A stretch of 64,000 bases of DNA from Granulosicoccaceae bacterium (GTDB lineage Bacteria; Pseudomonadota; Gammaproteobacteria; Granulosicoccales; Granulosicoccaceae), in the NCBI GenBank assembly GCA_020629835.1, contig JAHDCO010000011.1:1-64000 (forward strand). Reading direction: 5' to 3'. A program made the translations under genes and the position numbers. Shown one piece after another: positions 21,458-31,193 of the stretch (within the stretch, counting starts at the first letter, position 1; each line of letters begins with the position of its first letter). The notes under the pieces are model-generated. The model was not told the origin of the DNA and did not search any database. It worked only from the letters and a program-made list of their open reading frames with translations.

Positions 21458-21596
21458 GCTTAAAAACCCTTCCCATCGGTGGCTGCGTTTCAACTATTGA
21501 ACCGATGGTTGAAATGTTGCATCATCCCAGCGAAGTCGTCAAGGTCGCTATGGTGCACATCGATGGTCTGTAAGACAACATTGGGGATGGTTTGAA

Positions 21597-22391
21597 GTGT
21601 CTGACGGTCCGAGCACAGTACACAAGGCGTTGTCTTTGCTGGATTTATTCAGCATGCGGCGACCCAGCATTGGGCTTAGCGAAATCGCAAAACTGTCTGG
21701 CTACAACAAAGCGACCGCGCTTAGATTTCTGAATGCGCTGGAATCAAAAGGCTTTGTTGAGCAGGATCCTGAGACTCGCACCTATAAGCTGGGTCTTGCT
21801 TTCATGCGTTTTGCCCAGTTGCGAGAAAGTAGTTTCCCGTGGGCAGACGCGGTTAATTTGGTGCTTCGCGAACTGAATGCAGAAACCGATGAAACAGCGC
21901 TTGCGTCGGTGATTTCCGGAGATTCCCTGGTCAACATTGGTGTGGTTGAATCAACGCGATTAAATCGCGTTTTAATCGAACCCGGTATCGTCTTGCCGTT
22001 TCACGCCACCGCATCGGGCCTTGCGTACCTTGCCTTTGCCAAACCAGATCGCGTGGAAGCGGCGCTTTATCGAGAGCTTGAAACACACACACCAAACACG
22101 CTCACGAATGCTGCGAAGATCAGCGAAAAACTGAACGGTATTCGCCAGGCTGGAATCGCGCATGTCTCGGGCTCTTTCGACGAAGGGGTTATGGCCATCG
22201 CGGCACCGTATTTTGGCCCTAACGGTGAAAGTTGCGGCGCGGTTGCCATCGGGATGCCAACCGTTCGAGGCACGCCAGAGCACAATTCGCGCATTGAACG
22301 GGCGGTTTGTACTGCTGCGCGAAAGCTTACGACGTTGCGCGGCGGGGACTATCCCGCTGACTTTTGCCACGATGGTCTTACCGGGCAATAA
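21597..22391 (+). CDS. IclR-family transcriptional regulator
   Basis: N-terminal wHTH (ALSLLDLFSMRRPSIGLSEIAKLSGYNKATALRFLNALESKGFVEQ) and IclR effector domain; divergent from the homogentisate cluster. Confidence 0.92.
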   Translation: MSDGPSTVHKALSLLDLFSMRRPSIGLSEIAKLSGYNKATALRFLNALESKGFVEQDPETRTYKLGLAFMRFAQLRESSFPWADAVNLVLRELNAETDETALASVISGDSLVNIGVVESTRLNRVLIEPGIVLPFHATASGLAYLAFAKPDRVEAALYRELETHTPNTLTNAAKISEKLNGIRQAGIAHVSGSFDEGVMAIAAPYFGPNGESCGAVAIGMPTVRGTPEHNSRIERAVCTAARKLTTLRGGDYPADFCHDGLTGQ

Positions 22392-22538
22392 ACCCTACTA
22401 TCAGGCGCTTAGTAAAAGGGCATACCGCAGCCAACTTATGTAATAAGGGGGTAACACAAAGCGAATATGATTAGAGGTTTGACCGTTCGTTTTTTTCCCA
22501 AGAACACCTAATCGCACACATTCGCTTAACACACGTTT

Positions 22539-23537
22539 ATGACTACCTACGCACTTAACGGCCTGGGCCGTATTGGAAAACTTGCATTAAAGCCCTTACT
22601 TGAACGAAACGCAAACATCGCCTGGATAAACGATGCGGTAGGGGACGCGGCTATGCATGCCCATTTGCTGGAGTTTGATTCTATTCATGGCAGGTGGCCT
22701 GCGAGTTTCTCGGCTGGTGATCAATCGGTAAGCGTGGATGGGGCCACCTTGCCGTTCATTGGTACGGCAAATCTCAACGAGCTGCCACTGTCAGACGTGG
22801 ATGTCGTGATTGATTGCACGGGGAAATTTAAGACTGAGGCGGCTCTTGCACCGTATTTTGAGGCGGGTGTGAAAAAGGTTGTGGTGTCGGCTCCGGTAAA
22901 AGAACCTGAAGTGGCTAACCTGGTGTATGGCGTCAATCACGATGTTTACGATGCTCAGAAACATCGGATTGTTACCGCGGCAAGCTGCACCACAAATTGT
23001 CTTGCACCGGTGGTTAAGGTGATTCATGAAAACCTGACCATCAAACATGGCTCAATAACCACCATCCATGATGTCACCAACACACAAACGCTGGTGGACA
23101 GACCGGCAAGTGATCTGCGCCGGGCACGGTCGGCGTTGAATTCTTTAATACCCACCACCACCGGTAGTGCGACTGCAATAACATTGATTTACCCGGAACT
23201 CACCGGGCGTTTGAATGGTCATGCGGTGCGCGTACCGCTACTGAATGCATCGTTAACCGATTGCGTATTTGAAGTGGAAACACCCACCGACGCCGCAGCG
23301 GTGAATACTCTGTTTAATACCGCAGCCGCGGGTGAATTGGCTGGCATATTGGGATACGAAGATCGTCCCTTGGTATCCAGTGACTACACGAACGATACAC
23401 GCTCCAGCATTGTCGATGGTCTGTCAACGATGGTCGTGAACAACACGCAAGTCAAAGTGTACGCGTGGTATGACAACGAAATGGGCTATGCGCATCGCTT
23501 AGTGGATGTTGCGATGTTGGTGGGCGCGTCAGTTTGA
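22539..23537 (+). CDS. Glyceraldehyde-3-phosphate dehydrogenase, ArsJ-associated type
   Basis: [40 protein letters not shown]; immediately followed by arsJ-like MFS gene with TTGA overlap. Confidence 0.9.
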   Translation: MTTYALNGLGRIGKLALKPLLERNANIAWINDAVGDAAMHAHLLEFDSIHGRWPASFSAGDQSVSVDGATLPFIGTANLNELPLSDVDVVIDCTGKFKTEAALAPYFEAGVKKVVVSAPVKEPEVANLVYGVNHDVYDAQKHRIVTAASCTTNCLAPVVKVIHENLTIKHGSITTIHDVTNTQTLVDRPASDLRRARSALNSLIPTTTGSATAITLIYPELTGRLNGHAVRVPLLNASLTDCVFEVETPTDAAAVNTLFNTAAAGELAGILGYEDRPLVSSDYTNDTRSSIVDGLSTMVVNNTQVKVYAWYDNEMGYAHRLVDVAMLVGASV

Positions 23538-24829
23538 AAAAGCCGGCACGTAGCGATGCGCTAACCGCCTACTTGTTGGTTACCGCAGCCTACTGGGCAT
23601 TCATGTTGACCGATGGTGCGCTGCGAATGCTCGTATTGCTGCACTTTCATACGTTGGGGTTTTCGCCCGTACAGCTTGCCTACTTGTTCGTCTTATATGA
23701 AGTGGCCGGCATAGTTACCAATGCCACAGCCGGTTGGCTTGCTGCGCGGTATGGACTCAACAGCACACTGTTCTCTGGCTTATTGCTGCAAGTCGCAGCC
23801 TTGGTTGCGTTAGCTCAACTCGATAGCAGTTGGACAACGGTTCAATCCGTCGTGTTTGTCATGACGGTACAGGGCTTAAGTGGGGTAGCGAAAGACCTGA
23901 CTAAAATGTCGGCTAAATCGGCAATTAAACAATTGGCCCCTGATCAGAATCAGGGTTTATTTCGTTGGGTGGCGTTACTGACTGGAAGCAAAAATGCCGT
24001 TAAAGGCTTAGGTTTCTTAGTTGGTGCAGCGCTCTTGGCGTTGGTTGGTTTCGCATCGTCGGTTTACTTTTTAGCAACTGCGTTAGCGTGCGTATTGGTG
24101 GCGTTATGGATCACCATGCCAGCAGGGCTTTCAGTGGTACGAAAATCTGCCCGTTTCTCTGAAGTGATGTCTCAATCGACGAAGATCAATACCTTGTCGC
24201 TAGCTCGTGTATTTCTGTTCGGGGCTCGCGATGTCTGGTTCGTCGTCGGGGTGCCCATCTACTTTTATTCTGTTCTCTCAGATGGTTCAGTGGATGGTAA
24301 CCGTACGGCGTTTTTCATGATTGGCACTTTCATGGCGCTTTGGATCATTGTGTACGGTGCTGTGCAAGCGGCTGCCCCCGGGTTGCTAAAGGCAAACGAT
24401 AAAACACAAGTGCATTGGGCCAACGAAGCAACGCGCTGGGCTTGGCGACTGGCCGCGGTACCTACCGTGTTAACCGTAGCGGCAGTGCTTATCACTCTAA
24501 CCAGCAGTGCATTGGCAGCACCACCGATGTGGTTCACCATCGTATTGGTGATCGGACTCTGGGTTTTTGGTGCACTGTTTGCGATTAACTCCGCGTTGCA
24601 TTCGTACCTGATTCTCGCGTTTAGCGAATCTGACCGAGTGACAACGTCTGTAGGTTTTTATTACATGGCGAATGCCGGTGGACGATTGCTTGGCACAGTT
24701 TTATCTGGGTTGAGCTACCAACTGGGTGGGCTGGCGCTGATGTTAGCCACGGCCACTACGATGGTGGTACTTGCGGCGACGGTAACCGGCCGGTTGCAGG
24801 CAACTGAGTTACCGCAGCAATCACACTAA
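23534..24829 (+). CDS. arsJ: Organoarsenical efflux MFS transporter ArsJ
   Basis: 12-TM MFS with [38 protein letters not shown] and [16 protein letters not shown]; pairing with GAPDH. Confidence 0.88.
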   Translation: MKKPARSDALTAYLLVTAAYWAFMLTDGALRMLVLLHFHTLGFSPVQLAYLFVLYEVAGIVTNATAGWLAARYGLNSTLFSGLLLQVAALVALAQLDSSWTTVQSVVFVMTVQGLSGVAKDLTKMSAKSAIKQLAPDQNQGLFRWVALLTGSKNAVKGLGFLVGAALLALVGFASSVYFLATALACVLVALWITMPAGLSVVRKSARFSEVMSQSTKINTLSLARVFLFGARDVWFVVGVPIYFYSVLSDGSVDGNRTAFFMIGTFMALWIIVYGAVQAAAPGLLKANDKTQVHWANEATRWAWRLAAVPTVLTVAAVLITLTSSALAAPPMWFTIVLVIGLWVFGALFAINSALHSYLILAFSESDRVTTSVGFYYMANAGGRLLGTVLSGLSYQLGGLALMLATATTMVVLAATVTGRLQATELPQQSH

Positions 24830-24911
24830 GTTATGATCTTCGGCCCAGATGTTGTACTGCTTATTAATGGATCGCTCGGACCAGTAGATTACGTAGTGCA
24901 ACCGGCATAAC

Positions 24912-25244
24912 TTAGAACTTGGTGCCACAACGTTTGCAGTGACTGTTCTCATCAACCCAACGTCGCTTGCGAACCTCCATCATCGAACAGTTCTTGCAAA
25001 AACGCGTGGTTACACAAAGAATGATTGCCAAGGTCATTACGCCGCCTGCCATCGCCAAACTTTGACTACTATTATCGGTGCCGCCGTTCAGGTGATAAAA
25101 CACTACGCTAAGAAGTAATCCCGACGACAGTGTTAAAGGCACCCAAATTTTCCGTATTGTCTCCGCATCCACTGACCAGCGAAATACCTTGAAGATGAAC
25201 AGGTACACGACGAGCCCTAGGACAAAAACGGCGGGGTACATCAT
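24912..25244 (-). CDS. Small membrane protein with C-terminal zinc-ribbon-like Cys motifs
   Basis: Three hydrophobic segments then FCKNCSMMEVRKRRWVDENSHCKRCGTKF. Confidence 0.55.
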   Translation of the reverse strand: MMYPAVFVLGLVVYLFIFKVFRWSVDAETIRKIWVPLTLSSGLLLSVVFYHLNGGTDNSSQSLAMAGGVMTLAIILCVTTRFCKNCSMMEVRKRRWVDENSHCKRCGTKF

Positions 25245-25598
25245 GCCGAGTTACCTAGTCGTGGAACTTCCCCATCGAATTGCATAACTAACTTACGGGT
25301 AAACCAGGCGCAGAAGGCCTTAGGATTGGGGCGCAAACATGGAATGCCGGTCATATTCACCTGCCGTTCAGTTTGGTCTGTGTAAACTAATCTATCTGGT
25401 AAAGACAGTAGATCGGTGGCTGGGCAGCACGTGTAGTGGGGTGTAACGGCTAGTCCTCAATAGCATTGATTTTCCGAGCTCTCTAGGGTGAAAAGCTGTG
25501 AGCGCAACCACGCTTTACGCCATTTCTGAGAGATTGTGTCGCGGCAGTTCACGCAACCGGTTCACGGTCTGAATTTTGTGGAGATTTTCCCGATATCC

Positions 25599-27275
25599 AT
25601 GGTTATGCATAATAAGAATACGTTAGGCGCTGTCGCCGCTTGTGCGATGGGTATGTTCGGTTTAACCAGTGCCTTGGCGCAGGAGTCCACAACGCCATCG
25701 TTTGATGAATGGAACGAGGTCACGGCCGTTATTGGTGGGCAGCCATCGCCCGGTGGCACTTACCCATCAACTGTTGCGATCTTGAGAGTATCGAACACCT
25801 TAACGCTGTACGAGCGTCAGTTCTGTGGTGGTACAGCGATCTCTGATAACTACGTATTAACCGCTGCGCACTGCATGTTCACCGGTTTTTCCACATTGGA
25901 TGCCGATGAGATTGTGGTCGCGGGTAATTTTCAAAGCCTGGATAACGACAGCCCGGCTGAGATTCCTGTGGCGCAAATTTTCATTCACCCGTACTACGAT
26001 GACGATGATGAATTCGCGTTACACGATGTGGCCCTGTTGCGCACTAGCGTCCCGCATAACATTCCTGTCGTACCGCTCTTTGGTGGTGATGCCAGAAAGC
26101 TGACGAACCTGACTGCCACTGTGGTCGGTTGGGGTGCTACACAAATCGATCCGCAAGTTATTTATCCGTCGGATCGCTATGAGGCCGATGTACCCATCAC
26201 GGACTTTTCAACCTGCAACAACGTATACCAACGCGGATTGGGTAACGAACATCTTTGTGCAGGATTTCCGCAGGGTGGGGTAGATGCGTGTCAGGGTGAC
26301 AGTGGCGGCCCGCTGTTCGTTACCGAGGATAACCAAACGTACCAAGTGGGTGTGACCAGTTTTGGTGATGGATGTGCGCAGCCTAACGCCTATGGTGTCT
26401 ATGCGAACGTGGAACACTATGAGTCATGGATAAGTCGCATCGTACCCGACCCATCCAGTGGCGAGTCGCTGTACAAAACACCGAGTAACCTTGCGGACAG
26501 TGCCAGTTCATCCTCCAGTAGCGGCGGTGGCCTGGGTGCAGCAAGCCACTTGGGTTTATTGGCGTTGTTGGGTATGGTGTGGCATCGTCGGCGGGGCAAG
26601 CACACAACGTTATGTGCGGCAGCATTTGCCGTTTTATTGACCGGTTGTGCGACTCCGTTTTATCCGCAAAATGCGGTTGCAACCACACTTGATAATGAGT
26701 CTGAACGACAGGAAGCAAACGCCATAAACACGCCAATCACCGTCACCGCATCAGAAGATCACAACGGCTTACCGCAGTTTCTCTCCATAGCGTTATCCGC
26801 TAAGCGAGAGGATGCGCTCGCTATGGCCACCGAACAGTTGGGCGTTGAACCCGCGTGCTCGGGTAAGAAGGTTGCGCCTAAGAACTCTCGTCGTGCCGAC
26901 TATTACGAGCGCTGCGAATTCTCGCCGGTATCCAAGGCATTTAAAGATGGAGAAGTCACCAGCGTGACGCTACATTTGATGAGTGCTCGCGTAGTTCAAA
27001 TCGATGCAGAGATTCAATCAGCGGCCATTGCGGTAGCACCGTTATCCAACTCCCTAGATGACATGCTGGGTGATTCAGAATTTGTATCAGCTAGTATTGA
27101 AGGCACCACCACGTCGGATTTGCCTCAGGCGGTTTACCACTGGACACAAGCCACTAAAGTGGCCTTTGCTCGATTACAGACGCTAGGTGGTGCGGATGTC
27201 GAGGCCTTCCAGTTTAGCCTGCAGCATCCTAAGTTTAGCGGGGTGATCGACGAACTTCCGCCGCTAAGGTTATAG
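25599..27275 (+). CDS. Trypsin-like (S1) serine protease with internal GlyGly-CTERM-like segment fused to a lipoprotein-like domain
   Basis: LTAAHC, DVALL, CQGDSGGPL catalytic motifs; SSSSSSGGGLGAASHLGLLALLGMVWHRRRGKHTTLCAAAFAVLLTGCATPF junction. ORF opens at GTG 25536, probable signal-peptide start at 25599. Confidence 0.85.
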   Translation: MVMHNKNTLGAVAACAMGMFGLTSALAQESTTPSFDEWNEVTAVIGGQPSPGGTYPSTVAILRVSNTLTLYERQFCGGTAISDNYVLTAAHCMFTGFSTLDADEIVVAGNFQSLDNDSPAEIPVAQIFIHPYYDDDDEFALHDVALLRTSVPHNIPVVPLFGGDARKLTNLTATVVGWGATQIDPQVIYPSDRYEADVPITDFSTCNNVYQRGLGNEHLCAGFPQGGVDACQGDSGGPLFVTEDNQTYQVGVTSFGDGCAQPNAYGVYANVEHYESWISRIVPDPSSGESLYKTPSNLADSASSSSSSGGGLGAASHLGLLALLGMVWHRRRGKHTTLCAAAFAVLLTGCATPFYPQNAVATTLDNESERQEANAINTPITVTASEDHNGLPQFLSIALSAKREDALAMATEQLGVEPACSGKKVAPKNSRRADYYERCEFSPVSKAFKDGEVTSVTLHLMSARVVQIDAEIQSAAIAVAPLSNSLDDMLGDSEFVSASIEGTTTSDLPQAVYHWTQATKVAFARLQTLGGADVEAFQFSLQHPKFSGVIDELPPLRL

Positions 27276-27329
27276 ATTAACGATTCAGAATCTTGGTGCC
27301 TTAAGCCGCAAATCAACAGTAGAACCTGA

Positions 27330-28196
27330 CTAAGGCAGAAAGTTTTCGCGAAGTTCCGCGTGGTGTTTTAACAATGAAGCCACTTTGCCGGCCGGTGTAT
27401 CGTGCAAAGCGGCTTTATCCAAGGCGCTTTTAATAGCCGAGGATGAGTCAACCCACCGTTTGAGTGCATCCAGTGTTTCATTGCTTGGATAGGCGCTTTG
27501 ATATACCGCTAACGCCTCATCGAGCAACTCATCCACATGATCCAGCCGTTTTAAGTTATCCGCCCCGATACGATTGGGTGTCTTGAACGCCACGTGCAAG
27601 TGAGTAGGACGTTCGGCAAGCGAACAGCCGTCAACCAGGACGGCAATTTCCTCATCAGTCTTATCATTTAACCAGCTGATAAACGCAGGTGAATCTTCAA
27701 TGGATTCCCGATGTTCCTGCGTGTTTTGATGCTCGGGTATTTTTGCTAGGTGAACTGTCTCGCCGATATGGGCACGTACTGCATAAATGGGTGTGTTTGA
27801 CGCCCGAATATGCTCGATCTTACGGTACAGCTGCTGACTTGCTGATAAGTACACAAGCGTGGTAGTGAGTAGTAGCTCCGGATCATTGTGCGGTTGTGCA
27901 TCAAGAAACGTGGGCGACATCTCGTGTGCGTGCGCCAACAAACAGCGTTCAATACGTGAACCGATGAATTGGTGATGCACGTAAGCGCCTTGGTCTTCGT
28001 CGTACACCACGAAGCCTACCGTCTCTTCATTGAGTAAGACATACGCCACCCATAGGGTGCCGTAATCTTGTAAGCGGATTTTGCGTTCATGGCCCAAGGA
28101 CGGCGAGCCATGCAACGCGTTCAGTGCAGCGTTTCCCAACCGGCTTGATGGCGACACCACCACCGACGGCCCTAAATAAAGGGTATTCAGAGCCAC
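27330..28196 (-). CDS. Hypothetical protein
   Basis: 288-aa ORF with codon-like composition; no family recognised. Confidence 0.55.
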   Translation of the reverse strand: MALNTLYLGPSVVVSPSSRLGNAALNALHGSPSLGHERKIRLQDYGTLWVAYVLLNEETVGFVVYDEDQGAYVHHQFIGSRIERCLLAHAHEMSPTFLDAQPHNDPELLLTTTLVYLSASQQLYRKIEHIRASNTPIYAVRAHIGETVHLAKIPEHQNTQEHRESIEDSPAFISWLNDKTDEEIAVLVDGCSLAERPTHLHVAFKTPNRIGADNLKRLDHVDELLDEALAVYQSAYPSNETLDALKRWVDSSSAIKSALDKAALHDTPAGKVASLLKHHAELRENFLP

Positions 28197-28257
28197 GCGT
28201 TAGCGATTCGGTTTGATGGGTGGGTACCTATTGGCTGTCCTCTTTGAAACCAGCGAG

Positions 28258-28980
28258 TCAGGCGTTGGTTTGGCCGTCTTCGGCACCTGCTTCACCAATA
28301 TTGGTATGGCGAATATCACGGCCCTTAACCAAATACACCACGTATTCGCAGATGTTTACCGAGTGATCACCGATGCGTTCCAGTGCACGTGCGCACCACG
28401 TGATCATCAGTAACTCGGTTACCCGTCGAGGGTCTTCCATTAAGTGAGTAGTGAGTAATCGCGATAAATTATCGTATTCAAGATCGATGTCGTCGTCTCG
28501 TTGTGCAACCTTCAAGGCCATATCCGCATCAAGGCGCGCAAACGCATCCAATGAATCGTGCAACATAGACTGCACGAGTCCGCCTAAATGGCGAAGCTCG
28601 CGTCGGTATTCCAACGTACGGTTGCTACCGGACAGTTCAGCAGCAAAGCGCCCCAGTTTTTCCGCTTCATCACCGATACGCTCTAAATCGGTTATCGCTT
28701 TGATGACCGCAACGATTAATCGTAAGTCACTCGCGGTTGGGGCGCGACGTGCCAGCACTTGTATGCATTCTTCGTCAATTTCCACTTCCATGGCGTTGAC
28801 CTGATAATCGGCTTCAGACACCTGAGTGGCTAAATCACCGTCGTTTTCCACCAGTGCGGTAAGCCCGTTGGTGACCTGACGTTCTACCAGCCCGCCCATG
28901 GCGAGTACCTGGTTGCGAATGTCTTCCAGCTCTTGGTTAAATTGCTGGGAGATGTGTTGGTCGAGATGCAGTTTGTCCAT
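28258..28980 (-). CDS. phoU: Phosphate signalling protein PhoU
   Basis: Two PhoU helical repeats (LGRFAAELSG, ARALERIGDHSVNICEYVVYLVKG); next to pstB. Confidence 0.95.
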   Translation of the reverse strand: MDKLHLDQHISQQFNQELEDIRNQVLAMGGLVERQVTNGLTALVENDGDLATQVSEADYQVNAMEVEIDEECIQVLARRAPTASDLRLIVAVIKAITDLERIGDEAEKLGRFAAELSGSNRTLEYRRELRHLGGLVQSMLHDSLDAFARLDADMALKVAQRDDDIDLEYDNLSRLLTTHLMEDPRRVTELLMITWCARALERIGDHSVNICEYVVYLVKGRDIRHTNIGEAGAEDGQTNA

Positions 28981-28985
28981 AGTGA

Positions 28986-29807
28986 TTACCCGAATCGTCC
29001 TGTGATGTAGTTTTCGGTCAGTTCGTGGGTGGGATTGGTAAAGATGGTTTTCGTTTCTCCCACTTCAACCAACTTGCCTAAATGGAAATACGCGGTACGT
29101 TGCGACACGCGAGCCGCCTGTTGCATAGAGTGAGTCACGATAGCAATTGCATAGTTTTCGCGCAATTCGTCAATAAGTTCTTCAATTCGCGCTGTGGCGA
29201 TGGGGTCGAGCGCAGAGCAGGGCTCATCCATCAGTATGACTTCCGGGTTTACCGCAATGGTTCGAGCGATGCACAGCCGCTGTTGTTGGCCACCGGATAA
29301 GCTGGTACCCGGTGCATTCAGCCGGTCTTTCACTTCATCAAACAGACCGGCGCGCTGTAAGCTGGATTCGACAATATCGTCCAGTTCGGCTCGATTGTTG
29401 GCCAAACCGTGAATGCGCGGACCGTAGGCTACATTGTCGTAAATGCTCTTGGCAAACGGGTTGGGTTTTTGGAACACCATACCGACGCGCGCCCGAAGCA
29501 TTACGGGGTCTACCGAACTGCTGTACAGGCTATCGCCTTCCAACAGGATGTCCCCGCCGACGCGGCAGCTGGGGATGGTGTCGTTCATGCGATTCATGCA
29601 ACGTAAAAATGTTGATTTGCCACAGCCAGATGGCCCGATCATGGCGATAACTTCGTTTTTACCGATGTCACAAGTGACGTCAAAAATGGCCTGCTTATCG
29701 CCGTAGAACACATCGACGTTCTTAGCTTGCATCTTTGGGTTGTCCACCGTCACACGGCCGACGGTTTCCTTTAATTCTTCGAATGCTTTTTCTGCTGCGC
29801 TAGACAC
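28986..29807 (-). CDS. pstB: Phosphate ABC transporter ATP-binding protein
   Basis: Walker [10 protein letters not shown], signature LSGGQQQRL, Walker B VILMDEP, FQKPNPF. Confidence 0.97.
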   Translation of the reverse strand: MSSAAEKAFEELKETVGRVTVDNPKMQAKNVDVFYGDKQAIFDVTCDIGKNEVIAMIGPSGCGKSTFLRCMNRMNDTIPSCRVGGDILLEGDSLYSSSVDPVMLRARVGMVFQKPNPFAKSIYDNVAYGPRIHGLANNRAELDDIVESSLQRAGLFDEVKDRLNAPGTSLSGGQQQRLCIARTIAVNPEVILMDEPCSALDPIATARIEELIDELRENYAIAIVTHSMQQAARVSQRTAYFHLGKLVEVGETKTIFTNPTHELTENYITGRFG

Positions 29808-29879
29808 GAATCTGGTTTTCCTAACTGACGCAAAACGCGCGTCATTTACTTAAAAAGGTTTGGTGAGCTAACAACGTGC

Positions 29880-31193
29880 TTACCAACGACGTTCGAACTT
29901 CTTCCGCAGTAAAACAGCGGTTAAATTCATAACAACTAAAAAGGCCAGCAGCACCAGGATGGCGCCTGAGGTACGTTCAGTAAACGCCCGCTCTGGTGCA
30001 TCGGCCCATAAAAAGACTTGAACCGGTAATACGGTGGCGGGGTCAGTGACGCTGTTCGGAATATCAACAATGAAGGCCACCATACCAATCATCAGAAGCG
30101 GAGCTGTTTCACCCAGCGCTTGTGCCAAGCCGATGATGGTGCCCGTTAAAATGCCAGGCATGGCAAGCGGCAGTACATGATGAGTAACGACTTGTACTGG
30201 CGATGCCCCTAAACCGCGCGCGGCCTCACGTATCGACGGTGGCACCGCTTTCAGCGCAGCACGACTCGAAATGATGATGGTGGGTAGGGTCATCAAACTC
30301 AGCACGATGCCACCGACTACCGGTGCAGAACGCGGTAGCTGCAGATAATTAATAAACACGGCAAGGCCGAGCAATCCAAACACGATGGAGGGGACGGCGG
30401 CCAGGTTATTGATGTTGACTTCAACAATATCGGTGAATTTATTTTGAGGCGCGAATTCTTCTAAGTAAATGGCCGCAGCCACCGCGATCGGGAACGACAA
30501 GACGAACGTGATGAGCAAGGTGTAGGCCGAGCCAATTAATGCGGCGCGAATACCCGCTTGTTCTGCTTCGCGTGAATCCCCGTTGGTGAAGAAAGTGCTG
30601 GCTAAGCGAACATCGGTTTCGCCTGCCTCTTTGAAAGATTGCAGCCAACCCAATTGATCAGTGTTGAGCCGAGTGATTAACGCATCTTTGTTTTTTGCGT
30701 TCTCGCCGGTACGGATGGGTTTGGTCAAATCTTTGTTGCGTTTAAGCAGTGCGTCCGCCTCGTCGTCAGCCAGTAGCCATAACGAGTGGGTTTGACCGAA
30801 GCGACTACGATCTTCCATCATGAAATCGGACAAGGCGTATTCAGCGCCGCTACTGATCAAGCGATACAGATTTCGTTTGTCGCCTCGCTTCGTGACTTCA
30901 GGAAATCGTTCACGCAGGGCCGTTCGGATAGCGCCTAAATAGTTGGCGCGTCTTAATTCGCTGTCTTCTGCATCGGCACTAACGTCCAGCGTTTCTTCGG
31001 TCAGCGTGACGTCCAGTTGTATGTAACTGGCTTTAAATGCCGGGTAGCCTTTGTAAATAATGCTGCCAAGTAGTACGACCAAAAAACTTAAACTGGCAAC
31101 AATGGCAACCACACCGATGCTACGAAACACTTTCTCTTTAAAGTAGCGTTTTTGCAGTGAAGCACGAACTTTTTCGGTGGTGTTGTTACTCAT
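29880..31193 (-). CDS. pstA: Phosphate ABC transporter permease PstA (long N-terminus)
   Basis: Permease core AARGLGASPVQVVTHHVLPLAMPGILTGTIIGLAQALGETAPL; operon context. Confidence 0.95.
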   Translation of the reverse strand: MSNNTTEKVRASLQKRYFKEKVFRSIGVVAIVASLSFLVVLLGSIIYKGYPAFKASYIQLDVTLTEETLDVSADAEDSELRRANYLGAIRTALRERFPEVTKRGDKRNLYRLISSGAEYALSDFMMEDRSRFGQTHSLWLLADDEADALLKRNKDLTKPIRTGENAKNKDALITRLNTDQLGWLQSFKEAGETDVRLASTFFTNGDSREAEQAGIRAALIGSAYTLLITFVLSFPIAVAAAIYLEEFAPQNKFTDIVEVNINNLAAVPSIVFGLLGLAVFINYLQLPRSAPVVGGIVLSLMTLPTIIISSRAALKAVPPSIREAARGLGASPVQVVTHHVLPLAMPGILTGTIIGLAQALGETAPLLMIGMVAFIVDIPNSVTDPATVLPVQVFLWADAPERAFTERTSGAILVLLAFLVVMNLTAVLLRKKFERRW

